Of a stretch of DNA of 64,000 nucleotides, positions 45,913 through 54,863 are shown one piece after another. Positions within the stretch are counted from its first letter, which is position 1; the number at the start of each line of letters is the position of its first letter. The notes beneath the pieces were generated by a model that saw only the letters and a list, made by a program, of their open reading frames with translations, ran no database searches and was not told the DNA's origin. The DNA is from BCD1 sp942492125 (GTDB lineage Bacteria; Bacteroidota; Bacteroidia; Chitinophagales; Saprospiraceae), in contig CALODM010000031.1 of NCBI GenBank assembly GCA_942492125.1, positions 434,001 through 498,000 of the forward strand, given 5' to 3'. The position numbers were made by a program, and so were the translations under genes.

Positions 45913-47598
45913 ATGAAAGAGCTTAAAGTTTTCTTAAAATCACTGATCCTTTTGACTTTTTGTCACCTGGCCAACGCTCAGGATGATTCCGGTGGTCGTA
46001 TTTCCGGTAATCTGGAAGCGAACAGCAATTTTTTTATCAGTGATCCGAGAATTGGTGCAACCAATACGCCACAATACGATCATGAATTGTTCGGTGCAGA
46101 CGCATGGATGAATCTCAATTACAGCAATTGGGGTTTCGATTTTGGGCTGCGTTTTGATATTTACAATAATTCTTTTCTGCCTGATCCCAGAAATTCCTAC
46201 ACAGATGAAGGCATTGGCCGATGGTATATCAAAAAGAAAATTCAGGACCTGGAGATTTCGGTTGGTTTTCTCTATGATCAAATAGGCAGCGGAATAATCT
46301 TCAGGGCATATGAAGAAAGGCCCTTATTCATTGATAATGCGCTGAAAGGTGCAAGGCTGACCTACGACCTGACCCCTGACTGGAAAATCAAGGTATTTAC
46401 GGGCAGGCAAAAAAATGCATTCGATGTTTACCAGTCTGTGATCAAAGGGGGGAGCGTTGAAGGTTATATTTCAGGAAAAGAAGGCAGCAAATGGTCTATT
46501 GCGCCGGGATTTGGTGTTGTCGGACGTACCCACTCCAAGGATGATATTGACCAATTGTATTCCACTATTGGTAGTTATACCCCGCAAGATACGGTTAGTA
46601 TCACCTACAATACTTATGCCTTTTCTCTTTACAACACCTTGTCTTTTGGAAAATTAGGATGGTATGCAGAAGCTTCCTATAAAACAAAAGAGACCTTTTT
46701 CGACACCTTTGCCGAAAAGCATAATTGGGATGGAAAAATATCAGAAGGCAAATTCGTAAGAAGACCCGGAACTGTATTTTACTCAAGTTTGAGCTATGGC
46801 ACAAAAGGGTTTGGGATCAATGTAGAAGGTAAACGCACAGAAAATTTCACTTTCAGGGCTAATCCTTTCGTTCAACTCAATAGGGGCATGATCAATTTCC
46901 TGCCGCCAATGACGAGGATCAATTCTTACCGTTTAACGGCCAGATATGCTGCTGCCACGCAGGAATTGGGTGAAATGGCTTTCCAGGCTGATGTTAATTA
47001 CAACCCATCACGCAAACTGAGCTTTAATCTTAATTTTTCGAATATCACCGACTTAAATAATACGCAACTTTACCGCGAGATCTATTTCACGGCCAAGTAT
47101 AAATATAAGCGGAAATGGGAATTACTGGGAGGAATTCAAATGCAACAATACAACCAGGAGATTTATGAAATAAAACCAGATGTACCGCTTGTGGAAACGA
47201 TCACTCCTTTTGTTGATTTCACCTATAAGCTAACCCGGAAAAAAGCCATTAGACTTGAAGCTCAATATATGAAAATTGGAGAGGATGAATACAAGGGAGG
47301 CAAACAAGATTATGGAGATTGGGTCTTTGGTTTAGCCGAGTATTCGATTGCTCCAAGCTGGACATTTACCATATCCGATATGTTCAATATAAATCCGGGA
47401 GTAAACTCTCCGGAAAATGTCAATGGTGAAAAAGAATCGATCCATTATCCACGATTCGATATTTTCTATACCCATAATGCCAATCGTTTTTCTTTGAGTT
47501 ACGTGAAGCAGGTAGAAGGAATTGTTTGTTCGGGAGGGATTTGTCGTCTTGAACCAGCCTTCAGTGGTGTTAAATTTACCGTTAACTCTTCCTTTTAA
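45913..47598 (+). CDS. DUF6029-like outer-membrane protein (561 aa)
   Basis: A signal peptide ending LANAQ (residue 23) precedes a long run of amphipathic beta strands with Tyr/Trp girdles (WGFDFGLRFDIYNN, WYAEASYKTKE, KWELLGGIQMQQYN), i.e. a large outer-membrane barrel. The opening GGRISGNLEANSNFF and the order of motifs fit what I recall as DUF6029, a Bacteroidota-specific family with no known function. It ends in the terminal Phe of FTVNSSF. The Omp28-type lipoprotein gene follows after 23 nt, an operon. Confidence 0.85.
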   Translation: MKELKVFLKSLILLTFCHLANAQDDSGGRISGNLEANSNFFISDPRIGATNTPQYDHELFGADAWMNLNYSNWGFDFGLRFDIYNNSFLPDPRNSYTDEGIGRWYIKKKIQDLEISVGFLYDQIGSGIIFRAYEERPLFIDNALKGARLTYDLTPDWKIKVFTGRQKNAFDVYQSVIKGGSVEGYISGKEGSKWSIAPGFGVVGRTHSKDDIDQLYSTIGSYTPQDTVSITYNTYAFSLYNTLSFGKLGWYAEASYKTKETFFDTFAEKHNWDGKISEGKFVRRPGTVFYSSLSYGTKGFGINVEGKRTENFTFRANPFVQLNRGMINFLPPMTRINSYRLTARYAAATQELGEMAFQADVNYNPSRKLSFNLNFSNITDLNNTQLYREIYFTAKYKYKRKWELLGGIQMQQYNQEIYEIKPDVPLVETITPFVDFTYKLTRKKAIRLEAQYMKIGEDEYKGGKQDYGDWVFGLAEYSIAPSWTFTISDMFNINPGVNSPENVNGEKESIHYPRFDIFYTHNANRFSLSYVKQVEGIVCSGGICRLEPAFSGVKFTVNSSF

Positions 47599-47621
47599 AC
47601 CCTTCAAATAAGATCATAAAA

Positions 47622-48458
47622 ATGCAGAAGATAAAGACTTTTCTACTCATCGTTCCTTTGTTTTTCCTCGCCTGCCAGGAAAAAATCGTTCCCGTCACCA
47701 TCATTCAACCCGAAGGAGACCGGGTCGTGGTATTGGAAGAATTCTCTGGAGGCAGTTGTGTACCTTGTGCCAACGCTCATGCTGAAATTGATAATTTGCT
47801 GGCGGTCTTCCCGGATAACCTGGTCGTCATCACCATGCATACTTTTGTTGGCGGACAAGGTAATCCTGTTGCAGGGAGTCAATATGATTTCAGAAATCAG
47901 GAAGCTCATGACATCCTGGCTTTCCTCGGTTTTCCACAGGGAATTCCATCGGGAATTGTGGACAGAAAATGGTTTGACGGCGAACCGGGGCTACAGTTGG
48001 GATTACCAAGCTGGTCCGGGAAGATTGCCAATGAAGTACTGGAACAACCCCGGGTAAGTGTTTATATCGAAAATGAATACAACGAAGAGACCAGAAACCT
48101 GCAAATCAACGTTAACATATTGCCTTTGGAAAACCTGTCGGGTGATTTGCGTCTGACTGTTGTCATCACAGAAAGTGGCATAATTAATAAACAAGCGACG
48201 CCTGACGGTGTTGTAGATGATTACGAACACAACCATATCTTCAGAGATGCCATCTCTTCTGTTGAGGGAGATGCTCTGGGTAATTTGACAGCTCAGGACA
48301 ATAAACTGATTTCTTACAGTTATACTTTGCCTGAAGCTGATGGTTCAGGTCCGTGGATTCCGGAAAACTGTGAAGTCATCGCTTTTGTAAGTTTTTCAGG
48401 CCAGGGAGGAAATCCTAAGGATGTTCTTCAGGGTGCACATGCTAAATTAATAGAATAA
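47622..48458 (+). CDS. Omp28-related lipoprotein with thioredoxin-like CxxC
   Basis: Lipobox FLAC with Cys 18, then a thioredoxin-like N-terminal half with CVPC (Cys 46 and 49) in EEFSGGSCVPCANAHAEI, and a C-terminal beta domain. This is the Omp28 family of surface/outer-membrane lipoproteins. Co-transcribed with the DUF6029-like gene and facing the TlpA-like gene, which suggests that the TlpA protein and this CxxC protein work together (inference). Confidence 0.88.
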   Translation: MQKIKTFLLIVPLFFLACQEKIVPVTIIQPEGDRVVVLEEFSGGSCVPCANAHAEIDNLLAVFPDNLVVITMHTFVGGQGNPVAGSQYDFRNQEAHDILAFLGFPQGIPSGIVDRKWFDGEPGLQLGLPSWSGKIANEVLEQPRVSVYIENEYNEETRNLQINVNILPLENLSGDLRLTVVITESGIINKQATPDGVVDDYEHNHIFRDAISSVEGDALGNLTAQDNKLISYSYTLPEADGSGPWIPENCEVIAFVSFSGQGGNPKDVLQGAHAKLIE

Positions 48459-48473
48459 CCATTTCAAAAACAA

Positions 48474-49589
48474 ATGCAAGGAACGTTTAAAATTGCTAAT
48501 ATTTCAGGGATTCCCTTAAGAGTGCATTGGACGTTCCTCCTCATCTTTGCCTGGATTATTTTTGTAGGAATTGATGGTGACGGATCTTTTCAGCTTAGTA
48601 ATTTATCCAATATTCTGATATCCGTTTTTACCCTTTTCACTTGTGTAATACTGCATGAACTGGGACATTCCCTGGCCGCCAGAAGATTTGGCATTCGCAC
48701 CTTAAATATTGTTTTATTGCCTATTGGGGGGGTAGCCATGCTGGAAAGATTGCCCGTAAATCCCAAACATGAATTAATAGTAGCTTTTGCAGGACCCGCC
48801 GTAAATTTTCTGATAGCGCTTATTTTTTCACCTTTTTTGTGGCTGATCGATAACCGGGTATTTACGGAGATGATGAATTTCATTCTCAACCTCAACCAGG
48901 GAGCTTTTCCGCCTTTCCGGGTTACTTTTTTCAACTGGTTTGTTTTTTTCCTGGTAACCCTGAATGTGGTGGTTGGCGTATTTAACCTGATCCCGGCAAT
49001 GCCCATGGATGGCGGCAGAGTACTGAGAGCGCTGTTAGCCATAAAATTACCCAGACACAAAGCAACCCAGATAGCAGCCACCGTAGGTGCTGTATTGTCT
49101 GGATTAATAACCATTTATGGTGTTTTTCAACTGAACTGGATCCTCGTATTTATCGGGTTGTATGTCTTTACCTCCGCCTTTGGCGAATTCCGAACCATAA
49201 AAAATGAATTGTTCCTGGCTAAGAATAAGGTGAGTCAGTTAATGGATACCAACTTCTCATTGATCAGTGAAAATACGCCACTGAATAATGTGCTGGAAGC
49301 TTTTTCCCAGCAGGAACTGAATTACCTCATCGTTCAAAGTGACTCTGGAAATGTCGTAGGCGTTTTAAGCCAGGAAAGTGTTTTGGAAGCGGTGAAAAAT
49401 GTAGCGGACCATCATAGATCCATTGGAAGTTTTTTTCCGTTTCCCGCCGTAAATACCGGGTTAAATGATAGCCTTCAGAATGCCTTGCACACCATGTACG
49501 ATAGCAAAAGAGCTGCACTTACTGTTATGGAAGGTGACCAGGTGATGGGAATAATAGACCGGGATACCATTCATCATTTTTTAAAATGA
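48474..49589 (+). CDS. Site-2 protease family membrane metalloprotease with CBS pair
   Basis: Intramembrane zinc protease of the M50 family: zinc motif H61-E62-x-x-H65 in ILHELGHSLAARR, a second conserved part NLIPAMPMDGGRVLRAL with the third ligand Asp, and six or so hydrophobic helices. Residues about 250-371 form two CBS domains (LMDTNFSLISENTPLNNV; ... VMGIIDRDTIHHFL), as in SpoIVFB-like M50 enzymes of group III, where adenosine nucleotides control activity. It starts 16 nt after the Omp28 gene, so may be in the same transcript. Substrate unknown. Confidence 0.93.
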   Translation: MQGTFKIANISGIPLRVHWTFLLIFAWIIFVGIDGDGSFQLSNLSNILISVFTLFTCVILHELGHSLAARRFGIRTLNIVLLPIGGVAMLERLPVNPKHELIVAFAGPAVNFLIALIFSPFLWLIDNRVFTEMMNFILNLNQGAFPPFRVTFFNWFVFFLVTLNVVVGVFNLIPAMPMDGGRVLRALLAIKLPRHKATQIAATVGAVLSGLITIYGVFQLNWILVFIGLYVFTSAFGEFRTIKNELFLAKNKVSQLMDTNFSLISENTPLNNVLEAFSQQELNYLIVQSDSGNVVGVLSQESVLEAVKNVADHHRSIGSFFPFPAVNTGLNDSLQNALHTMYDSKRAALTVMEGDQVMGIIDRDTIHHFLK

Positions 49590-49654
49590 TCCAATGATAT
49601 CCCGGTATAAAGCAGGCCTTTATTTTGGAAAAGGGAAAGGAGCGGGGATTCTTA

Positions 49655-50158
49655 TTAATCGAGACCAAGTTTGGCTGCAACAAAAACCATGATGTCTTCG
49701 GTTTCTCCTGCATAAAGCACTGCGTTGTAAACGCTGGTGTCAAACACCATTATATACCCTCGTTCCTTGCAAACATCTTCAATAGCTTTAGTAGCCTTGT
49801 CAATTATAGGCTTGAGTAATTCTGCCCTTTTTTGTTCCACTTTTTGCATAACTTCCTGCTCATAGGCTAAAATATCTTGCTGTTCTTTTTGCAAATTATC
49901 CTCCATTTCCCTGGCTTTCACAGGAGCCATGGTTTGAGCATCTTCATAAAATTTCAATACCTTTTGTTGAAAATCCTGCGCCATCTTTTCTCCTTTGGCG
50001 ATCAATTGTTTTTGAAAGGCTTCCAATTCGCTATCTGCAGTTTTGGTCTCCGGCATGGCCGAAAGTAAGGTACCAAAATTTAAATGACCATATTTCTGAG
50101 CCATTCCAAGCGTGGCAGACATTAAAAATAATGCAATTAAAATTCCTGTTCTCTTCAT
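49655..50158 (-). CDS. OmpH/Skp family periplasmic chaperone
   Basis: Signal peptide (cleavage near GMAQ, residue 21), a short strand (YGHLNFGTLLSAMP), a long charged coiled-coil (about 45-130) forming the Skp tentacles, and a closing strand pair (YIMVFDTSVYNAVLY). Skp-type trimers hold unfolded outer-membrane proteins. 167 aa, typical. Divergent from the glucosaminidase gene. Conserved Skp-like gene clusters with bamA are not present here. Confidence 0.9.
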   Translation of the reverse strand: MKRTGILIALFLMSATLGMAQKYGHLNFGTLLSAMPETKTADSELEAFQKQLIAKGEKMAQDFQQKVLKFYEDAQTMAPVKAREMEDNLQKEQQDILAYEQEVMQKVEQKRAELLKPIIDKATKAIEDVCKERGYIMVFDTSVYNAVLYAGETEDIMVFVAAKLGLD

Positions 50159-50250
50159 GATTTAGCTTTCTTTTTTCTCCATTAGACGACAAAGGTAAGT
50201 CAAGAATTCTACTATTAAAACTATTTAACGAAATGGTAACTTTTATTTTT

Positions 50251-50301
50251 AAAACAAAAAGTTTATATAAAAGTAGACTTTTAAAAACAAAAAGTTTATA
50301 T
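50251..50301. repeat. 18-bp direct repeats in the glucosaminidase promoter region
   Basis: AAAACAAAAAGTTTATAT occurs at 50251-50268 and at 50284-50301, 33 bp apart (about three helical turns). The second copy runs into the -7 box of the downstream gene, so the pair may bind a regulator. Confidence 0.75.
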
Positions 50302-50304
50302 TTG
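50297..50304 (+). promoter_or_regulatory. TANNTTTG box before the glucosaminidase gene
   Basis: TATATTTG at 50297-50304, 29 nt before the start codon; the -33 region is inside an A/T stretch without a clear TTG. Confidence 0.5.
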
Positions 50305-50332
50305 TAATCCCATTTGATAAATAGTCAAGGTT

Positions 50333-51199
50333 ATGTCAAACAAATACTTAGCGTTAATACAATCCAGGGTTAATCATCAGATCGATGAACTTAAAACAAA
50401 GGTTAAAATGACCGCCCTGAAAATCAAAGCAACAATTAATGCCTATTGGTTCAGAGCAGTTATGATTGGAATTGTTGTCTGGATGTTTCTCATAAAAGAT
50501 GTCAGTATCAACCTTAATCTAAAGGCCAAAGCAGGAGGCATGATGGCTATTCAACAAGTGGAAAAAACTTCCATCGAGGACTATGAAGATGCCCGTCCAC
50601 AAAATACTTCACTGACCCAAAATAAGAGTGGTAAAAATCTTACAAGCGATATCCCTCCAAAAAAGGAAGACAACCTGATGAACACCTATTCCAATCTGCC
50701 ATTTGACGGCAATTCCCTGGAATTATCAGATTCTGAAAGAAAAAAACTGGAAAAGGTTAAAAAACAAAAAGCTTATATCAAAAAGTACGCCGATCTGGCC
50801 AAAAAAGAAATGAAAAATTATGGCATTCCTGCCAGCATTACCCTGGCACAAGGCCTGCTTGAAAGCAATGCCGGGGAAAGTAAACTCGCCAAAAATAACC
50901 ACAACCATTTCGGACTAAAGTGTTTTTCCAGAAAATGTAAAAAAGGGCATTGCAGTAATTTTACGGATGACTCTCACAAGGATTTTTTCAAAATATTCAA
51001 ATCGCCTGCGGATAGTTATCACGCTCATAGCAAATTACTCCGCAATGGCAGTAGATATAACGGCCTGTTCAAACTTAAAAAAGACGACTACAAAGGTTGG
51101 GCGCGAGGTCTTCGAAAAGCAGGTTATGCCACTGATCCCAATTATGATAAGAAGTTGATCCGTTTGATTGAGGAGTTAAAGCTTTATCATTATGATTAG
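50333..51199 (+). CDS. Membrane-anchored glucosaminidase (GH73-like)
   Basis: N-terminal basic stretch and a single membrane helix (YWFRAVMIGIVVWMFLI, about residues 38-54), then an unstructured linker and a C-terminal glucosaminidase (mannosyl-glycoprotein endo-beta-N-acetylglucosaminidase-like) domain: IPASITLAQGLLESNAGES with the catalytic Glu, NNHNHFGLKCF, and WARGLRKAGYATDPNYD. Cleaves peptidoglycan between GlcNAc and MurNAc. 288 aa. Convergent with fahA. Confidence 0.9.
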   Translation: MSNKYLALIQSRVNHQIDELKTKVKMTALKIKATINAYWFRAVMIGIVVWMFLIKDVSINLNLKAKAGGMMAIQQVEKTSIEDYEDARPQNTSLTQNKSGKNLTSDIPPKKEDNLMNTYSNLPFDGNSLELSDSERKKLEKVKKQKAYIKKYADLAKKEMKNYGIPASITLAQGLLESNAGESKLAKNNHNHFGLKCFSRKCKKGHCSNFTDDSHKDFFKIFKSPADSYHAHSKLLRNGSRYNGLFKLKKDDYKGWARGLRKAGYATDPNYDKKLIRLIEELKLYHYD

Positions 51200-51362
51200 T
51201 CGATTCAGAAAATAATTAACCTTATCGGAAAAATATATCTGTAAAAAGGAAAAACATTATTCTTCCGGAATTTTGATTATCAGATATATAAGAATTTTTT
51301 ATCTCGAAATCGACAGATCGACTAAATTCGGGATGCTACATGTTTCATAAAGATCATATACG

Positions 51363-52631
51363 CTACTTTGCGGGCAGCACTTTACCTTCTGCTTCCCCAA
51401 ATCCAATGCGAACACCATCTTTTTCACACCATCCCCGCATGATAACGTGATCGCCGTCATGGATGAATTTTCTTTCTGTACCATCGGGCATTGCAACAGG
51501 TTTGGTGCCTTTCCAGGAAATTTCAAGCATGGAGCCGTATGAATCGGGGGTAGGTCCGCTGATAGTACCCGAGGCATAAAGGTCTCCGATGTTTATATTA
51601 CATCCATTGACAGTATGGTGGGCGAGTTGTTGACACATATTCCAATACATATATTTAAAGTTGGACTGGCTTACCACCTTTCCCTGCCCGCTTTCAGGGA
51701 GTATTTCTACCTCGAGGTTGACATCGTAATTCTTTTTTCCTTCATATTGTAAATACGGTAAAACTTCAGGATCCTGTTTGGGCCCCTGAACCCGGAATGG
51801 TTCTAAAGCTTCCAGAGTGATGATCCATGGAGAAACCGTTGAGGCAAAATTCTTAGCCAGGAATGGGCCAAGCGGGACATACTCCCATTTCTGAATATCT
51901 CTTGCGGACCAATCATTGAACAGAATCAATCCGAAAATATAATCTTCGGCATCTGCCGTGGAAACACTTTCTCCCATCTGCGTGGGCTTTCCGATAACAA
52001 ATCCCATTTCCAACTCAAAATCCAATAATTTACAGGGGCCAAATACGGGCTGATCACTATCTGGTGGTATCATCTGTCCTTTAGGCCGACGGATATCGGT
52101 CCCGGAAACGACTATCGATGAGGCACGGCCATGGTATCCTACCGGCAAATGACGCCAGTTGGGCAACAATGCATTCTCCGGGTCCCGAAACATGGTTCCT
52201 ACATTGGTGGCGTGTTCAATGCTAGAATAAAAATCAGTATAATCTCCTATTTTTATGGGCATCTGCATATCCACATCTTTCATATGGACCAGAAATTGGC
52301 TGGCCTTGGATTCTCCGTTCCATTTGCCCGGGACATCCTGAAGTATTTCAGACAAGCGATTTCTAAGCTCACTGGTTTTTTCCTTGCCCTGGGCCATCAA
52401 TTCATTGAGATAATGGTTATCAAAAACGGATTTATCGATGCTCAGGCCGTCCAGGAATCCATGGTAATCGAGTTCTACCAGATCTATAACATACTCGCCG
52501 ATGGCCGAGCAGACTCTTTTTTCACCAAAAGTGGTTTCAAAAACTCCGAAGGGTAAATTCTGGATAGGAAAATCAGATCCCGGAAGTACATCTACCCAGG
52601 ATTTTAAATTTGGATTATTTGCTTTGATCAT
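51363..52631 (-). CDS. fahA: Fumarylacetoacetase
   Basis: Last enzyme of tyrosine catabolism, hydrolysing fumarylacetoacetate. N-terminal domain to about 115, then the FAH fold with the catalytic/metal segment DFYSSIEHATNVGTMFR, HLPVGYHGRASSIVVSG, LDFELEMGFVIG (two metal acids) and NDWSARDIQKWEY. Length 422 aa is standard. A short putative lipoprotein gene is encoded 22 nt upstream on the same strand. Confidence 0.95.
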   Translation of the reverse strand: MIKANNPNLKSWVDVLPGSDFPIQNLPFGVFETTFGEKRVCSAIGEYVIDLVELDYHGFLDGLSIDKSVFDNHYLNELMAQGKEKTSELRNRLSEILQDVPGKWNGESKASQFLVHMKDVDMQMPIKIGDYTDFYSSIEHATNVGTMFRDPENALLPNWRHLPVGYHGRASSIVVSGTDIRRPKGQMIPPDSDQPVFGPCKLLDFELEMGFVIGKPTQMGESVSTADAEDYIFGLILFNDWSARDIQKWEYVPLGPFLAKNFASTVSPWIITLEALEPFRVQGPKQDPEVLPYLQYEGKKNYDVNLEVEILPESGQGKVVSQSNFKYMYWNMCQQLAHHTVNGCNINIGDLYASGTISGPTPDSYGSMLEISWKGTKPVAMPDGTERKFIHDGDHVIMRGWCEKDGVRIGFGEAEGKVLPAK

Positions 52632-52653
52632 TGAATCGTTTTTTCAATTATTT

Positions 52654-52755
52654 TCAATACATAGGGCACCCGCAGTCTGATGTTCTGCAGGCATACATGG
52701 TCAACATCATTATCCACAACATTGCCCACATCAACCACTGTTTTTTATGAATCAT
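52654..52755 (-). CDS. Putative short lipoprotein (33 aa) with Cys-rich tail
   Basis: A 33-codon ATG-to-TGA frame on the minus strand: basic start, hydrophobic Met/Leu/Trp-rich segment, Cys at about 23 in a lipobox-like position, then the ending CGCPMY. Signal plus CxCP tail suggests a small exported lipoprotein. It is 22 nt upstream of fahA in the same direction. It is supported only by composition and position, and I found no homology evidence. Confidence 0.4.
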   Translation of the reverse strand: MIHKKQWLMWAMLWIMMLTMYACRTSDCGCPMY

Positions 52756-52813
52756 TTTCTACAATTTTGAGCTGTCTAATGATACCTTTGGACTTGAAGA
52801 TAAATATTTTAAC

Positions 52814-53854
52814 TTGAAAAAATCCACATCCCGCTTGTTAATTACTCCTCTCGACTGGGGACTAGGACATGCCACCCGCTGCATTCCTGTCATTCGGGCC
52901 TTTTTACAAAAAGGATGGGAGGTCATTATCGCAGGAGATGGTTCTTCACTGGAATTACTCCAAAAAGAATTTCCCGACCTCACCTTTTATACGCTTCCCG
53001 GGTACAATGTCCGGTATCGTTTCAAAAACATGCACCTCAATATTTTATTTCAATTCCCAAAAATAGTAATTGCGGCTTTGAAAGAAAATTTTGCAGTCAG
53101 AGAAATTATCAGGACACATCAAATAAATCTTTTGATCTCAGACAATCGTTTCGGATGTTTTTCCAAACGCGTAAAAAGCATATTCATTACACACCAGGTC
53201 AACATCCAGGTTGGATTCAGGCCATTTGAAAAAATAGTCAATTATTTCAACCATCGCATTATCTGTAAATTTGATGAATGCTGGATTCCGGATGTTTCCT
53301 CTGTTCGGTTAAGTGGAAAATTATCTTCCCCGGGAAAGTTAAAAAATATTCAGTTTATCGGATTGTTATCCAGGATGGAGAAACTCGATATTCCTGAACA
53401 ATGGGATCTGGTTGTTGTACTTTCAGGACCTGAACCTCAAAGGAGTATTTTTGAAAAATTGATACTTGAACAATTACTCTCCCTCGATCTGAGAACCATA
53501 ATTATACAAGGTAAACCTGGAAAAAAGGTTCATCAATCTATTGATAAAAATACCAAACTCATTTCCTATGCTACCTCACAAGAACTGAATAAAATGATGT
53601 GCGCCGCCAAATTAATCCTGTGCAGGTCCGGTTACAGCAGTCTGATGGATCTGGCAGCTATTGGTAAAAAAGCTATTCTTGTGCCGACACCAGGCCAAAC
53701 AGAACAGGAATACCTTGCTCAGTATCTTTATGATCATGGCTATTATTATTTTCAACAACAACAAAAGCTGGATATAGCGGAAGCATTAATAAAGGCTGTA
53801 CAATTCAAGGGCCTGGAATCGGAGTTCGATCCAAACAATTTTCTTATTTTGTAG
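52814..53854 (+). CDS. MurG-like glycosyltransferase (GT-B fold)
   Basis: N-terminal LLITPLDWGLGHATRCIPVI (glycine-rich acceptor loop with GHxxR) and a C-terminal nucleotide-sugar domain (LILCRSGYSSLMDLAAIGKKAILVPTPGQTEQEYLA). Belongs to the MurG/YjiC-related GT-B group. Length 346 aa. Start is TTG 52814; codon 1 is in a good A-rich context. Donor and acceptor are unknown; it stands with YciI downstream (16 nt). Confidence 0.85.
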   Translation: MKKSTSRLLITPLDWGLGHATRCIPVIRAFLQKGWEVIIAGDGSSLELLQKEFPDLTFYTLPGYNVRYRFKNMHLNILFQFPKIVIAALKENFAVREIIRTHQINLLISDNRFGCFSKRVKSIFITHQVNIQVGFRPFEKIVNYFNHRIICKFDECWIPDVSSVRLSGKLSSPGKLKNIQFIGLLSRMEKLDIPEQWDLVVVLSGPEPQRSIFEKLILEQLLSLDLRTIIIQGKPGKKVHQSIDKNTKLISYATSQELNKMMCAAKLILCRSGYSSLMDLAAIGKKAILVPTPGQTEQEYLAQYLYDHGYYYFQQQQKLDIAEALIKAVQFKGLESEFDPNNFLIL

Positions 53855-53870
53855 GAGTTTTTTATCCAAA

Positions 53871-54107
53871 ATGATAATTACAAAAGCAGGAAGTCTTCTC
53901 GTCGCAGGCCCTTTTATGGATGATGGTGAAGTGAGAGGAATCTATATTTTTAATGTCAAAACCATTGAAGAAGCGAGGCAACTAACGGAAACAGATCCGG
54001 CCATTCAGGCCGGCAGACTGGAAATGGAATTACACCCATGGTACGGACCGGCGTCGATTGGTTTAACCAAAGAGATTAGTGAAAAAATAATGAAGAAAAA
54101 AATATAG
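53871..54107 (+). CDS. YciI-related protein, short (78 aa)
   Basis: The sequence AGSLLVAGPFMDDGEVRGIYIF and the following ARQLTETDPAIQAGRLEMELHPWYGP are the second half of a YciI-type alpha/beta ferredoxin fold. Full-length relatives have about 25-50 more residues at the N-terminus, including a conserved His; these are missing here. The start comes 16 nt after the glycosyltransferase stop, so a 5'-truncation or a fusion breakpoint is possible. Dimeric enzymes or sensors of unknown reaction. Confidence 0.65.
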   Translation: MIITKAGSLLVAGPFMDDGEVRGIYIFNVKTIEEARQLTETDPAIQAGRLEMELHPWYGPASIGLTKEISEKIMKKKI

Positions 54108-54132
54108 CTTATTACTACCTGCTGGTGCTAAA

Positions 54133-54759
54133 TTAATCTTTGCTTTTTTTATTGAATTGAGTCATGGTATGTCCAAGACCGATGGTAGCAAAGCTTTTAA
54201 CTGTTTCTGTTGCCGTTTTAATGATATCCGGCAATTTTTCATTTTCTTCATCTGACCATTCACCCAGCACAAAATCAACCTGTCCTCCTTTGCTTTGACC
54301 ACGTCCAATGCCCAACCGTAAACGGGCATAATTGTTACCTCCACACATACGGTCAACATCTTTCAGGCCATTGTGTCCACCGTCACTGCCTTTGGCACGC
54401 AAACGCTGAATACCAAAATCAAGGTTCAGATCATCTACAATGACGAGCAGGTTATCTTTGTTGATTTTGTGTTTTTGCAACCAGTACCTGACTGCCTTAC
54501 CACTTAAATTCATATAGGTGGAAGGTTTTAACAGGATGAAAGTTCTGCCCTTGTATTTAAACTCGGCAATGTCTCCTAGTTGCTCATCTTTAAATTCAAC
54601 TTCAAATTCCTTTGCGAGCGCATCCACCACATCAAAACCAATATTGTGCCGGGTATTATCATATTTTGCCCCCATATTACCGAGGCCTGCAATCAAGTAT
54701 TTCATCGGATCAGGTTCAATCTCTTTTATGCCAAACAGCTTTTTAAGCCAATTCATCAA
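54133..54759 (-). CDS. pth: Peptidyl-tRNA hydrolase
   Basis: Removes peptides from prematurely released peptidyl-tRNA. The core GLGNMGAKYDNTRHNIGFDV carries the conserved Asn and catalytic His (H38 counted from the first Met), DDLNLDFG the Asp, and GSDGGHNGLKDV the third motif. An 18-residue N-terminal extension (MMNWLKKLFGIKE...) precedes the usual MKYLIAGLGN start at 54705; similar short extensions occur in Bacteroidota, so both starts are possible. Confidence 0.95.
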   Translation of the reverse strand: MMNWLKKLFGIKEIEPDPMKYLIAGLGNMGAKYDNTRHNIGFDVVDALAKEFEVEFKDEQLGDIAEFKYKGRTFILLKPSTYMNLSGKAVRYWLQKHKINKDNLLVIVDDLNLDFGIQRLRAKGSDGGHNGLKDVDRMCGGNNYARLRLGIGRGQSKGGQVDFVLGEWSDEENEKLPDIIKTATETVKSFATIGLGHTMTQFNKKSKD

Positions 54760-54863
54760 TTATCAATATTTTTTGCAAAAATAGAATGTTTTCAAAAAAA
54801 GGACGTTTTATCCACAAAGTTTACAAAATTCATTGCCCTGAAACTATTTAAAACCCAATTACT

